DNA of 40,265 nt from Propionibacteriaceae bacterium (GCA_009781145.1 WQYR01000004.1:1-40265); one strand, 5' to 3'; counted from the first letter of the stretch, positions 1-8,211 are shown. Notes: a model not told the origin generated them from the sequence alone. A program made the numbers and translations.

Positions 1-15
1 ATTCGTGCCCTATTT

Positions 16-45
16 TTGCCTACAGTTGCCTACAGTTGCCTACAG
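16..45. repeat. three tandem copies of a 10-bp repeat
   Basis: Three perfect head-to-tail copies of ttgcctacag, followed by a partial fourth (ttgc). They lie about 70 bp beyond the 3' end of the tRNA-Ala gene. No ORF is supported in bases 1-116. The direct repeat is visible in the sequence. A role, such as recombinase or replication-protein binding or the edge of a tRNA-targeted element, is only a possibility. Confidence 0.8.
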
Positions 46-116
46 TTGCAACTCTGCCGATTTGTGAATATCCACTTGACTAGGTGTTTTGGCTTGTCAG
101 AAGTACTTAGAAACGG

Positions 117-189
117 TGGAGCATAGGGGATTCGAACCCCTGGCCTCTTCCATGCCATGGAAGCGCGCTACCAACTGCGCCAATGCCCC
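117..189 (-). tRNA. tRNA-Ala (anticodon GGC)
   Basis: The reverse complement folds as a standard 73-nt tRNA. The acceptor stem is GGGGCAT paired with ATGCTCC, with one G-T wobble, and the discriminator base is A. The anticodon stem CTTCC/GGAAG encloses the loop ATGGCAT, giving anticodon GGC (alanine, GCC codons). The T arm GGGGTTCGAATCCCC is canonical. CCA is not encoded. Confidence 0.95.
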
Positions 190-264
190 GAAAGCGTCTC
201 TACGTTACCCGATGGGTACCCCGTCAGGCAACTGGGTTCTGTTACAACCCGGTATGCTGAGCCG

Positions 265-717
265 GTGGAACAAGCATCGCAAGTCAACCTGCCCGCGGGG
301 TACGAGTTTTCAACTGACCCCGCGCGGTTGGACCCGGAAAAGGTTCACTACCTGCTTCACAGCTACGCCTACTGGGCGGCCAATCGAACCCGGCAGACCC
401 AAGACGCCGCCATCGCAAAGTCTCGCAACTACGGCGTATACGCGCTGCCCTCGCAGCAGCAGGTGGCATATGCCCGCATAGTCACGGACGAGATCACTTT
501 CGCCTGGCTGGCTGATGTGATCGTCGACCCCGAGCACCGTGGACGCGGACTTGCCCGAGGGCTAATCGCTGGCGTGGTCGCCGACCTTGAGCCGCTGTGC
601 CTCAAAAGAATCGTGCTGAAGGCATCGGATGAGGGCAGGCACCTCTACGAGCAATTCGGCTGGGAGCCAGTGGACAACCCCGATTCCTGGATGGAGCTTC
701 GCACACACGCCGCGTAG
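265..717 (+). CDS. GNAT-family N-acetyltransferase
   Basis: Predicted 150-aa acetyl-CoA-dependent acetyltransferase. The family signature motif A is visible as DPEHRGRGLARGL, preceded by the beta-strand TFAWLADVIV and followed by the typical C-terminal LYEQFGWEPV. The N-terminal block YWAANRTRQT resembles small stand-alone GNAT enzymes of about 140 aa. The longest ORF begins at 157 inside the tRNA gene and is implausible. GTG at 265 is preferred because a -10-like TATGCT ends 6 nt upstream, which would give a leaderless mRNA. No good Shine-Dalgarno is present. The substrate cannot be told. The last 14 codons lie inside the direct repeat that recurs just upstream of hemE, so GNAT and hemE were probably adjacent before the insertion. 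Confidence 0.8.
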   Translation: MEQASQVNLPAGYEFSTDPARLDPEKVHYLLHSYAYWAANRTRQTQDAAIAKSRNYGVYALPSQQQVAYARIVTDEITFAWLADVIVDPEHRGRGLARGLIAGVVADLEPLCLKRIVLKASDEGRHLYEQFGWEPVDNPDSWMELRTHAA

Positions 718-768
718 CTCCGTGGATATTGGGCGCCCAGTCGGGCAGAATAGACAGAATAGACGATC
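676..768 (+). repeat. direct repeat, left copy (GNAT 3' end plus hemE leader)
   Basis: This stretch matches 3373-3456 base for base, except that the left copy has an extra tandem 9-mer (agaatagac twice). It contains the end of the GNAT gene and what serves as the hemE 5' flank in the right copy. The two copies bracket about 2.6 kb containing a hemE relic and two accessory genes. Confidence 0.9.
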
Positions 769-1037
769 ATGCCTGAATCGTCGTCCTGTCACTTGCGTTT
801 GGTTCATGTGCCAGGCCGGACCTAGCTTGCCCGGATACAACCAGGCCCGCCAAACTCGGTGTGCCCCTCGCCCACTTCAGCACCCAACATGGAGCATCTG
901 CTGTCGGCCATGTGGGAGGTCCTGCAGGCCGCCGGAGCAGCCTCACCCGTCATCGGTGCCGACTATCGCACACCCTTGCATGCTTCCGCATTGATCGTGT
1001 CGGCCGTGCCGCTGCAAGACAACACCCATGACCACAA
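769..1037 (+). pseudogene. hemE: decayed, internally deleted hemE relic
   Basis: This is a remnant of uroporphyrinogen decarboxylase in the same position relative to the repeated leader as the intact hemE at 3457. It starts with ATG (769). After a short deletion it matches the hemE region encoding TPVWFMRQAG through YNQAR, with many substitutions. It then jumps over roughly 580 bp to the region encoding KLGVPVVHFG through VPLQGN. A one-base insertion in the segment matching GTNTEHLL shifts the frame. The relic peptide MEHLLSAMWEVLQAAG parallels EHLLPAMRDVLLAAG of the intact gene. By eye the surviving blocks are about 75-85% identical to the intact copy, while the upstream repeat is identical. 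It cannot encode a working enzyme. Confidence 0.85.
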
Positions 1038-1197
1038 CACCCCGACCGAGGCCGGGATAGCGTATCGTTCAATACAGCAACAGCTGAAAACCCAGTGATC
1101 CACACAGCCCAACCGGCGGCAACAAACCAGGGAACCACACCGGTTGAACTCGCGTGTGGCGGGGTGAACTGATGTGTGCAAGGGAAAGGACAGTTTC

Positions 1198-2673
1198 ATG
1201 AGCCTTAATGGGATAGGCACACTGAAGCAGGCGGCAATTGACGCCTACATGAGGGATCTGAACATGTATGACCCCCTCAGCTACGGTCAGTGGGCAGACT
1301 CGCGCGCCGACTGTTTCGGGTACGAGAGTCGTACTGACAACGGTTATCAACTATGCGACATGCTACAGCGCACTGCCACGGTGTCGCGACCGGATGGAAA
1401 TGGTGTCGGTGGCGGTGCCGTGGTGTCACTGTCTTCTGTTTCTGGACATTCTGGGCGAGCGGTGCGACCGGTACCAAATTTCGCTGCCATTTTCGACGGT
1501 ATTTGCAACATGATCGACCATACTCTGAGCCCGTTGATGGGCCTTCCAGAGCTCGACGGATTCTACGACCTTCAGAGGGCCTTGGGGCCGGCCTGTAAGG
1601 CGCTGATCACGTCTAGGGCTGGCGGCGGACTTGGCGGGGGGCTGTCTGATCCCATCACCATGATCCTGGGTTTCCTCGATGATTTTCGCAGCGAGTTCCT
1701 AAAGGCCTTCGACGTCAACTATCTGTCTCGCATGCAAGATGCAGTCGCCGCGTATTACGCCATCGGCCTGGCGCTGGGTGCGGCTTTAGGCGGCGAGGAT
1801 GGCCTCTGGAAGAAGACCGACGAGGTAGCGAACACGGCCATCCGACAAGCGACCGATGCTTTTAAGAATCATTCGAACGAGGCCCTCACGACATGGTCAG
1901 AGGACTTGAGCATCGTCCGTGTGATGATCGACGGCATCACACTCTTCGCGGCTGTGGCGTCTCTCGCCGTGCCGCCCGCCGGGGTGGCTGTGATGACCCA
2001 GTTGCTAGCCGGCTTGACACTTGTCACTGATGCAGGTGAGGCCGCTGTGCAAGCGTCGCAACCGGGACCTTCATTCACCTCGATAATGCAGGCTTTCGAG
2101 GATTCCATCACGGGCATAGTCGCCGACACTCGCACGCAGGAACAACTACTAGACGACAACCTGCTGGACTGGTGCCGCTCTTGTAGCGACGGCCACATGA
2201 ACTTGAGCAATCAACTGGCCGGCGAACCAATCGCTTCACCGGAGAGTTGGCCGAGCATCGACATCGACCTGAAGCGATGCCGCGACGTATACACCATCTA
2301 CTTGCCGGAGATATTGGAGGGTTTGGTCGCGGCCCGCACGACGGTTGAGTCTTTGACTGACAGTCAACCCTGGTATCGCGATGACAGGCTTGGTATCGGC
2401 TATCGCGGCTGTTGGGCGCGGTGGGACGAACTGCGTTGGGTCTTGCGCGACCTGCTGGCCGACTTGGAATGGCAAACTGACAAAGCCATCCAGGTGATGA
2501 CAAACATTGCCTTGGCTTTTGAAAATCACGATCAAGGCGCAGCCACCCAGCTGGCCAGCCTGAGCCAGACGCTCGATGGTGGCAGCGGTTGCTCGCCTAC
2601 CGCATTGCCGCCTGACTGGCCGGCAGACGACGGGTACCATGAGCATCGCCATGACAGCATCGGAGGTTACTGA
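1198..2673 (+). CDS. hypothetical protein, ESX/WXG100-like helical character
   Basis: Predicted 491-aa protein that I do not recognise as a named family. ATG at 1198 is chosen because AAAGGA lies 7 nt upstream; the ORF-track start at 1174 adds eight codons without a ribosome site. The protein is largely helical. A Gly-rich linker (RAGGGLGGGLSDP) and a hydrophobic stretch near residue 255 (ITLFAAVASLAVPPAGVAVM) are visible. The C-terminal part (WDELRWVLRDLLADLEWQTDKA, then IALAFENHDQGAATQL) resembles the ends of actinobacterial proteins related to type VII secretion substrates, which finish with a helix and a D-x-x-A-A pattern. That resemblance is an inference. There is no signal peptide. It forms an operon with the lipoprotein gene that starts 1 nt after its stop. 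Base composition looks less GC-rich than neighbours and it lies in the inserted segment. Confidence 0.65.
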   Translation: MSLNGIGTLKQAAIDAYMRDLNMYDPLSYGQWADSRADCFGYESRTDNGYQLCDMLQRTATVSRPDGNGVGGGAVVSLSSVSGHSGRAVRPVPNFAAIFDGICNMIDHTLSPLMGLPELDGFYDLQRALGPACKALITSRAGGGLGGGLSDPITMILGFLDDFRSEFLKAFDVNYLSRMQDAVAAYYAIGLALGAALGGEDGLWKKTDEVANTAIRQATDAFKNHSNEALTTWSEDLSIVRVMIDGITLFAAVASLAVPPAGVAVMTQLLAGLTLVTDAGEAAVQASQPGPSFTSIMQAFEDSITGIVADTRTQEQLLDDNLLDWCRSCSDGHMNLSNQLAGEPIASPESWPSIDIDLKRCRDVYTIYLPEILEGLVAARTTVESLTDSQPWYRDDRLGIGYRGCWARWDELRWVLRDLLADLEWQTDKAIQVMTNIALAFENHDQGAATQLASLSQTLDGGSGCSPTALPPDWPADDGYHEHRHDSIGGY

Positions 2674-2674
2674 G

Positions 2675-3349
2675 GTGAGACGGCCACTTATCGCAATCGC
2701 AGCCATCCTCATGTCCATGTTGACGGCATGCGCCCCTGGACCGCAGACCCCAACAGTGCCAGCATCTTCGACACCAGAAAAAACGCCGTCGTCACCCATG
2801 ACAAGCCCGGTCCCCACAGTCCGAGGCGCCAGCGGTCCACTTGGCGTGGTGCATGCCAACCAAACCTGGATTGATGCCAGTACCGGCCTATCCGTGACGG
2901 TAGAGCAGGTCACAACGGCACCACTGCCAGGATCGACAGTCAAGCCCAGCTGGGATATCTATGCCCAGGTGTTTGGATTGCGCGTTGCGGTCGACACGAC
3001 CGGCACGACATCTCGGGGAGTGACCCTTGACGCATGGCCGCCGATAGCCTCGGCGTCGGGGTTTTGGCTGTTGTCGTTGGATCAGAAGCACGGCGCCAAT
3101 TGCTTCACACTTACGTTCGATATGAGTGAGGCCGAACAAAGACAGGCGCTTGCCGCGATTGATGGGGACACGGTATTCGACAAGCAGTCCGAGCGTGGGG
3201 ATGGCTGGATAATGTGCGGGGTCTTTCCAGATGACGTCGCGTCTTTATCTGCTGGGTTCACAGTGATCTTCGACGCGGCGGCGGCACACACCGCCGACGG
3301 GAAAACAGTCGGCAGCCCGCCGCTCGCCATCGTCGCGGTGGCTCCGTGA
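2675..3349 (+). CDS. putative lipoprotein of unknown function
   Basis: Predicted 224-aa exported lipoprotein. GTG at 2675 is chosen because GGAGG lies 8 nt upstream and this start gives a clean type II signal peptide: VRRPLIAIAAILMSM followed by the lipobox LTAC. The longer ORF start at 2576 would bury the signal peptide. The mature part begins with a Pro/Ser/Thr-rich linker (about 40 residues), then a probable beta-rich domain containing WIDASTGLSVTVEQV and a Cys pair (ANCFTL, IMCGVF). I do not recognise the domain; it vaguely recalls DUF4352-like immunoglobulin-fold lipoproteins. It is almost certainly co-transcribed with the upstream 491-aa gene, so the two may act together at the cell surface. 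Confidence 0.7.
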   Translation: MRRPLIAIAAILMSMLTACAPGPQTPTVPASSTPEKTPSSPMTSPVPTVRGASGPLGVVHANQTWIDASTGLSVTVEQVTTAPLPGSTVKPSWDIYAQVFGLRVAVDTTGTTSRGVTLDAWPPIASASGFWLLSLDQKHGANCFTLTFDMSEAEQRQALAAIDGDTVFDKQSERGDGWIMCGVFPDDVASLSAGFTVIFDAAAAHTADGKTVGSPPLAIVAVAP

Positions 3350-3372
3350 CAGTGGTGCCCGCTCCGCATCCA

Positions 3373-3456
3373 AACCCCGATTCCTGGATGGAGCTTCGCA
3401 CACACGCCGCGTAGCTCCGTGGATATTGGGCGCCCAGTCGGGCAGAATAGACGATC
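3373..3456 (+). repeat. direct repeat, right copy (hemE leader with GNAT-tail relic)
   Basis: An 84-bp copy of bases 676-768, lacking only the extra 9-mer. It still encodes the orphan GNAT tail (PDSWMELRTHAA and a stop), now meaningless, and then runs into the hemE start. It presumably supplies the hemE promoter: a -10-like CAGAAT lies just before the ATG. No convincing Shine-Dalgarno is seen. Confidence 0.9.
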
Positions 3457-4506
3457 ATGCTTGAAACACCGTCACTTGTACGCGCCATGCGCGGCGACCG
3501 TCCACCTGTCACGCCCGTTTGGTTCATGCGACAGGCCGGGCGCAGCTTGCCCGAATACAACCAGGCCCGCGGCAACACCACCATGTTGGAAGCCTGCCTG
3601 ACGCCCGAACTCGCCGCCGAGATAACCATGCAGCCGGTGCGCCGCCTGGGCGTGGACGCAGCGGTTTTCTTCTCCGACATCGTTGTGCCGCTCAAGCTGG
3701 CCGGGGTCGGCGTCGAGATCGCCCCTGGCGTCGGTCCCGTCATGGATCAGCCGTACCGCACGCCGGCAGACATCGCCCGCCTGTGCGAGGCAACGCTAAC
3801 GGACGACGCGCTGGCGCCGATCACCGAGGCCGTGCGGTTGACGGTAGCCGAATTGGGAGCCACTCCCCTGCTCGGTTTCGCAGGCGCGCCGTTCACGCTG
3901 GCCGCCTACCTGGTTGAGGGCAGGCCGTCGAAGGATCACATGGCCGCCCGCACGCTGATGCACGCCGACCCGGATTCGTGGGCCCGTCTTCTGAACTGGG
4001 CGGCCGACATCACTGGAGCTTTCCTGGCAGCGCAAGTTCGTGCCGGCGCCAGCGCCGTGCAACTGTTTGACTCGTGGGTGGGCAGCCTTTCGGTGGCCGA
4101 TTACACGGCCCATGTGGCCCCCGCCAGTACCCGCGCGCTGACCGGCGTGGCCAAGCTGGGTGTGCCCGTCGTCCACTTCGGCACCAACACAGAGCATCTG
4201 CTGCCCGCCATGAGGGACGTCCTGCTGGCTGCCGGCGTGGATGCACCCGTTATCGGCGTCGACTACCGCACACCCTTGGACACTGCCGCCGCAATCGTTC
4301 CGGGAGTGCCGCTGCAGGGAAACATCGATCCTGCCATGCTGGCCGCCGGGTGGCCGGCGCTCAGCGCCCATGTGTGTGACGTTCTGGAGCGTGGACGCCA
4401 AGCCCCGGCGCATGTGGCCAATCTCGGCCACGGTGTGCCCCCCGAAACCGACCCCGACGTGCTGAAGCGCGTCGTCGAACTGATCCATGAGACCACCAAT
4501 GACTAG
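3457..4506 (+). CDS. hemE: uroporphyrinogen decarboxylase
   Basis: A 349-aa cytosolic enzyme that decarboxylates the four acetate side chains of uroporphyrinogen III to give coproporphyrinogen III. The family signature near the N terminus is present (TPVWFMRQAGRSLPEYN), with the substrate-binding Arg/Asp residues expected there. GFAGAPFTLAAYLVEG, LFDSWVGSLS and the C-terminal NLGHGVPPETDP block are also present. Full length for the family. It is the first gene of a hemECDB operon: its stop overlaps the hemC start by 8 bp. The gene sits directly after the right copy of a direct repeat, and a decayed second copy lies 2.7 kb upstream. The start is set by homology and by the repeated leader. Confidence 0.97.
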   Translation: MLETPSLVRAMRGDRPPVTPVWFMRQAGRSLPEYNQARGNTTMLEACLTPELAAEITMQPVRRLGVDAAVFFSDIVVPLKLAGVGVEIAPGVGPVMDQPYRTPADIARLCEATLTDDALAPITEAVRLTVAELGATPLLGFAGAPFTLAAYLVEGRPSKDHMAARTLMHADPDSWARLLNWAADITGAFLAAQVRAGASAVQLFDSWVGSLSVADYTAHVAPASTRALTGVAKLGVPVVHFGTNTEHLLPAMRDVLLAAGVDAPVIGVDYRTPLDTAAAIVPGVPLQGNIDPAMLAAGWPALSAHVCDVLERGRQAPAHVANLGHGVPPETDPDVLKRVVELIHETTND

Positions 4507-5446
4507 CGGCACAGTCCGCGTCGGTACCCGGCGCAGCACGCTGGCAACCACCCAGACGGGCCACGTGATCGCCAGTCTGTCGAAACTGCTGGATCGTCCC
4601 GTCGAACCGGTGCTGATCCGCACGGACGGTGATGTGCTCACCGGCTCGTTGGCGTCCCTGGGCGGGACGGGCGTCTTCGTCGCGGCCCTGCGCGAGGCGG
4701 TGCTGGACGGACGGTGCGACCTTGCCGTCCACTCGCTGAAGGACCTGCCGGCGGCAGCGGTGCCCGGCCTGACGCTGTTCACCCCGCCGCGCGAAGACCC
4801 GCACGACGTGCTGTGCGCGCCGCCAGGCGCAACCTGGGAAAACCTTCCCACGGGGGCCCGCGTTGGCACTGGGTCGCCCCGGCGAGCAGCCCAACTGCGT
4901 GCGCTGCGCCCGGACATCGAACCGGTAGACATTCGGGGAAATGTTGACACCCGGCTGTCACGTGCGCTTGGCGCGGAGGCGGACCTAGACGCTGTCGTAC
5001 TCGCACGTGCCGGCTTGGCGCGCCTGGGACGCCTCGATGCGGTGTCGTCGGTGTTCGATGCTGCCGACATGACACCGGCCCCTGGACAAGGAGCCCTGGC
5101 AATCGAGGCGAGCGATGCCGCCTTGGCCGGCATGTCGCTGGCCACCGCCCTAGCCGCCCTCGACGACGAGCCGACCCACCTGGCAGTCACCGCCGAACGC
5201 GCCCTGCTGGAGCGTCTGGGCGCCGGTTGCGCTGCCCCAGTTGGCGCGCTAGGCACCCTGAGCGGCACCACCTTGAGCCTTCAGTCCGTCGTCGCCAGCT
5301 TGGACGGATCGCGCCGCCTGGTGCGGGCAGCGGGCGTCACGTTGACCGATTCCGATAGGCAAGCCGCGGCCAGGCAACTTGGCATCGATCTGGCTGAGAC
5401 TCTGTTGAGTGACGGGGCTGCTGACGTGGCTCCGCTTGGGATGTGA
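4499..5446 (+). CDS. hemC: porphobilinogen deaminase (hydroxymethylbilane synthase)
   Basis: A 315-aa enzyme that polymerises four porphobilinogens into hydroxymethylbilane using a covalently bound dipyrromethane cofactor. Visible motifs are VGTRRSTLATTQT at the N terminus, VHSLKDLPA, GTGSPRRAAQLRALRPD with the phosphate-binding arginines, DIRGNVDTRL, and the cofactor-attachment cysteine in LGAGCAAPVG. The ATG at 4499 overlaps the hemE stop, implying translational coupling; the ORF-track start at 4487 would lie deeper inside hemE. It precedes hemD by 3 bp. Confidence 0.96.
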   Translation: MTSGTVRVGTRRSTLATTQTGHVIASLSKLLDRPVEPVLIRTDGDVLTGSLASLGGTGVFVAALREAVLDGRCDLAVHSLKDLPAAAVPGLTLFTPPREDPHDVLCAPPGATWENLPTGARVGTGSPRRAAQLRALRPDIEPVDIRGNVDTRLSRALGAEADLDAVVLARAGLARLGRLDAVSSVFDAADMTPAPGQGALAIEASDAALAGMSLATALAALDDEPTHLAVTAERALLERLGAGCAAPVGALGTLSGTTLSLQSVVASLDGSRRLVRAAGVTLTDSDRQAAARQLGIDLAETLLSDGAADVAPLGM

Positions 5447-5449
5447 ACC

Positions 5450-6214
5450 ATGGCAGACAGCTTGGCGGGCCGGACGGTTCTGATCGCCCGCGACCCGAGC
5501 CGGGCCGAAGGACTGCGGGCACGGCTTGAGGCGCTGGGCGCAGCCGTAATAGTCTCCCCCGTCACCGCCACAATGGCTGGTGACGAGGACGAGCTGGACG
5601 CCGTCACCGCCGCCTTGCCGAGCTTTGATTGGGTAGTTGTTGCCAGCGTCAACGCCGTCAATGCATTGCGCGACGCAGCGCAGCGGGCATCCGTAGACCT
5701 GACTGAGGTCCCGACGAGCTGGGCAGCGGTGGGGCCAACGACTGCCTCTGCGCTGGATGCCCTTGGTATCACAGTGGCCATTGTGCCGGAAGACCACTCC
5801 GCTGCAGGGCTTGTGGCGGAACTGGCAAAAACCGCCACACCAGGCCAGCGTGCCCTCCTTCCCCAAGGCGATCTGGCCGCCCCTACCATGGCGGAAGGCC
5901 TCCAGGCTGCGGGCTTTGGAGTCACCGCCGTGACGGCCTATCGCACCGTCCCGGAGATGCTCGACCCAGGCACCACCGAGGCCTGGGCAGCCGGCACAAT
6001 CGATGCCGCCGTGATCGCCGCGTCCAGCGCGGCCAGACAAGTTGCCGCCCAGGTGGACGTCAAGATCCCCGTCGCAATTGTTGCAATCGGCAACTCGACT
6101 GCCAAGACCGCCCGCGAGTGCGGCTTCATGTCGGTAGTTGTCGCAGATGATTCGACCGACGATGCGTTAGCCGATGCCGTCTACAAAGCTGCGGCTGATA
6201 ATCTGTTGCAATGA
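5450..6214 (+). CDS. hemD: uroporphyrinogen-III synthase
   Basis: A 254-aa enzyme that cyclises hydroxymethylbilane with inversion of ring D. The family is poorly conserved. Support comes from length, position between hemC and hemB, the N-terminal pattern [27 protein letters not shown], the inter-domain [14 protein letters not shown] and the second-lobe [18 protein letters not shown] followed by [11 protein letters not shown]. It begins 3 nt after hemC and overlaps hemB by ATGA, so it is coupled on both sides. In some actinobacteria hemD is fused to a uroporphyrinogen methyltransferase; here it is a free-standing synthase. Confidence 0.92.
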   Translation: MADSLAGRTVLIARDPSRAEGLRARLEALGAAVIVSPVTATMAGDEDELDAVTAALPSFDWVVVASVNAVNALRDAAQRASVDLTEVPTSWAAVGPTTASALDALGITVAIVPEDHSAAGLVAELAKTATPGQRALLPQGDLAAPTMAEGLQAAGFGVTAVTAYRTVPEMLDPGTTEAWAAGTIDAAVIAASSAARQVAAQVDVKIPVAIVAIGNSTAKTARECGFMSVVVADDSTDDALADAVYKAAADNLLQ

Positions 6215-7212
6215 ATTCTTTGCCAATTGGCACCCCGCGCCCTCGTCGCCTGCGCACCACCGCGTCAATGCGCCGTCTCGTCGCCGAGACGCGCCTGCAC
6301 CCCGCCAACCTCGTCTTACCGATGTTCGTCAAAGAGGGCCTCAGCGAGCCCAAGCCGATTGCGTCCATGCCGGGTGTCGTTCAGCACACCCTGGCGTCGC
6401 TGGCCGACGCCATCGGCGATGCCACGCACGCCGGAGTTGGTGGCGTCATGCTGTTTGGCATTCCGGCCCACCGCGACGCTACCGGCACGGCCGGCGACGC
6501 GCCGGATGGCATCCTGCAGCAGGCCCTGACGGTGGCCCGGGAGACCGTCGACAAGGCGGCGACTGGGCTGACCCGTCCCGTCGTGATGACTGACACCTGT
6601 TTGGACGAGTTCACCGATCACGGTCACTGCGGCGTCCTGACGGCAGACGGACGGGTGGACAACGACGCCACCCTTGAGCGCTACGCATCAATGGCGGTCG
6701 CCCAGGCCCGAGCCGGTGCCGAGGTCGTCGGGCCGTCGGGCATGATGGACGGCCAGGTCGGCGCCATCCGGGCCGCGCTCGACGAGGCCGGGTTCACCGA
6801 CACAGCCATACTGGCCTATGCCGTCAAGTACGCGTCCGCCCTTTTCGGGCCGTTCCGTGAGGCCGTCGACTCGACCCTCAAGGGCGACCGGCGCACCTAT
6901 CAGATGGATCCGGCAAACGGCCGCGAAGGCCTGCGCGAGGTTGATCTTGACCTGGCGGAAGGCGCCGACATGGTGATGGTCAAGCCAGCCGGGTCATACC
7001 TGGACGTTCTGGCCGCCGTCGCCGACCGCAGCGATGTGCCAGTGGCCGCCTACCAGGTTTCGGGCGAGTACGCGATGGTCGAGGCTGCCGCAGCCAACGG
7101 CTGGATCGACCGCAAGGCCGCCGTGCTAGAAACCGTCCTGGGCATCAGACGGGCCGGCGCCGACATCGTCTTGACCTATTGGGCCACAGAAATCGCCCAC
7201 TGGATCAACTGA
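6211..7212 (+). CDS. hemB: delta-aminolevulinic acid dehydratase (porphobilinogen synthase)
   Basis: A 333-aa enzyme that condenses two 5-aminolevulinates into porphobilinogen. The two active-site lysines are visible in [17 protein letters not shown] and [17 protein letters not shown], and [13 protein letters not shown] is conserved. The metal site reads [16 protein letters not shown]. The first and third cysteines of the zinc triad are present, but the middle position is Asp, so it is a mixed C-x-D...C site rather than classical Cys3 zinc or Asp-rich magnesium. Its ATG overlaps the hemD stop. It is the last gene of the hem operon; hemA, hemL and later haem genes are not in the window. Confidence 0.97.
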   Translation: MNSLPIGTPRPRRLRTTASMRRLVAETRLHPANLVLPMFVKEGLSEPKPIASMPGVVQHTLASLADAIGDATHAGVGGVMLFGIPAHRDATGTAGDAPDGILQQALTVARETVDKAATGLTRPVVMTDTCLDEFTDHGHCGVLTADGRVDNDATLERYASMAVAQARAGAEVVGPSGMMDGQVGAIRAALDEAGFTDTAILAYAVKYASALFGPFREAVDSTLKGDRRTYQMDPANGREGLREVDLDLAEGADMVMVKPAGSYLDVLAAVADRSDVPVAAYQVSGEYAMVEAAAANGWIDRKAAVLETVLGIRRAGADIVLTYWATEIAHWIN

Positions 7213-7255
7213 ACGTCATCCTGCACAAGGTGCCGATAGCAGTCACCCACCTTTT

Positions 7256-7366
7256 CGTCATCCTGCGCGGAGCGAGCGAAGCGAGTGGGAGTCGCAGGAT
7301 CTTTCTAGGCGAGGCAGAAAACCGGGCCAGATCCTGCGACTACACTCTGTTTCGCGCAGGATGACG
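7256..7366. repeat. nested palindromic intergenic repeat (dispersed family)
   Basis: Outer arms CGTCATCCTGCGCG (7256-7269) and CGCGCAGGATGACG (7353-7366) are perfect inverses. Inside them GTCGCAGGATCT (7291-7302) and AGATCCTGCGAC (7329-7340) are also perfect inverses. It lies between hemB and the convergent ABC permease and could act as a bidirectional transcription stop. The core resembles the GTCATNCTGCGCGAAGTCGCAGNATCT type of dispersed bacterial repeat, and another member sits at 9644-9683. No other gene is seen in 7213-7431. Confidence 0.85.
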
Positions 7367-7403
7367 GAAAAAGAAGGCGTTTCGCGATGACGGAAAAAGA
7401 AGG
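7360..7403. repeat. 18-bp direct repeat, two copies
   Basis: gatgacggaaaaagaagg occurs at 7360-7377 and again at 7386-7403, followed by another cgcaggatgac fragment at 7409. This appears to be partial duplication of the edge of the neighbouring palindromic repeat, showing the family is locally rearranging. Confidence 0.85.
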
Positions 7404-7431
7404 AGCCTCGCAGGATGACCCGGAATAGCCG

Positions 7432-8211
7432 TTACGGCCTGCGGTGCTCGACGCGTCTTACCGCCCAACTGCACATGATGCCGAAACCGATGATCATGGC
7501 CACCAACCAAGCTAGGGCTATCAGCGTCGCCGTCCCGTCGACCTGGCCGGATTGCGCCGCCCGCAGCGAGTTGATGATCGGCGTCATCGGCTGGTGATCG
7601 GCGAACCAGCGCAAGCCCGCCTTCATGGTACTGGTGGGCGCGAAACCTGACGAGACGAACATCAACCCCATGACGACATAGGCGAAGACACCCGCGCCCT
7701 CACTGGATTGGGCGGCCATGCCGAAAGCGACACCCATGATGCCGAAGGCAACCAACGCGACTAGCACGACTCCGGCCATGACACCAAACCCCGCCCACCC
7801 TGGATGCGGGCGGTATCCGCAAAGCAGCGCAACGGCGAAGATGACGACAACCGAGACGGCGTTGATAATGACCGATGAAACGATATGCCCTCCGATCATG
7901 GACACACGGGCGATCGGCATCGTCCGAAACCGGTCATACATGCCCAAGGTGACATCCTGGTTGGTTCGAAAGCCCGTGTACGACACGCCCGAAGCGATGG
8001 CGAAAAGTAGCACGACGGGCACAACGTAATCGACATAGCGGATGCTCGGATCGCCGGTGTTCATGGCGCCGCCCAACACGAACACGAAGGCGAGCATGAT
8101 CATTATCGGCATGATCAGAATCGTGATGATCGTGTCGATTGAGCGAATGTTGTGCTTCAGCATCCGGGTGGTCAGCGTCCAGGTGTCTGGCACCAGCGTG
8201 ATGGCGCTCAT
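7432..8211 (-). CDS. ABC-2 type transporter permease (DrrB-like)
   Basis: A 259-aa integral membrane subunit of a drug/lipid-type ABC exporter, with about six predicted membrane spans. Two of them are IITILIMPIMIMLAFVFVLGG and VPVVLLFAIASGVSYTG; further segments follow and the last is near the C terminus. The pattern FRTMPIARVSMIGGHIVSS with a later GLMFVSSGFAPTSTM is typical of DrrB-like permeases of daunorubicin-resistance-type exporters. The start overlaps the ATPase stop by 4 bp. It is the last gene of padR-DUF1048-ATPase-permease. The transported substrate is not predictable. Confidence 0.92.
   Translation of the reverse strand: MSAITLVPDTWTLTTRMLKHNIRSIDTIITILIMPIMIMLAFVFVLGGAMNTGDPSIRYVDYVVPVVLLFAIASGVSYTGFRTNQDVTLGMYDRFRTMPIARVSMIGGHIVSSVIINAVSVVVIFAVALLCGYRPHPGWAGFGVMAGVVLVALVAFGIMGVAFGMAAQSSEGAGVFAYVVMGLMFVSSGFAPTSTMKAGLRWFADHQPMTPIINSLRAAQSGQVDGTATLIALAWLVAMIIGFGIMCSWAVRRVEHRRP

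Noticed and set aside
16-45. CRISPR array
   Set aside because: The repeats are 10 bp, head-to-tail and without spacers.
157-264. GNAT start at ATG 157
   Set aside because: It would begin inside the tRNA-Ala gene and adds residues without family similarity.
859-1098. 79-aa ORF (MCPSPTSAPNMEHLL...) as a small gene
   Set aside because: Its sequence is the frameshifted 3' part of the hemE relic.
3796-5271. 491-aa minus-strand ORF opposite hemE and hemC
   Set aside because: It is an antisense shadow of GC-rich coding sequence, with Arg/Ser/Ala-rich low-complexity translation and no domain. hemE and hemC are unambiguous.
7256-7404. Insertion sequence
   Set aside because: There is no transposase or target duplication; the structure is a small palindromic repeat only.
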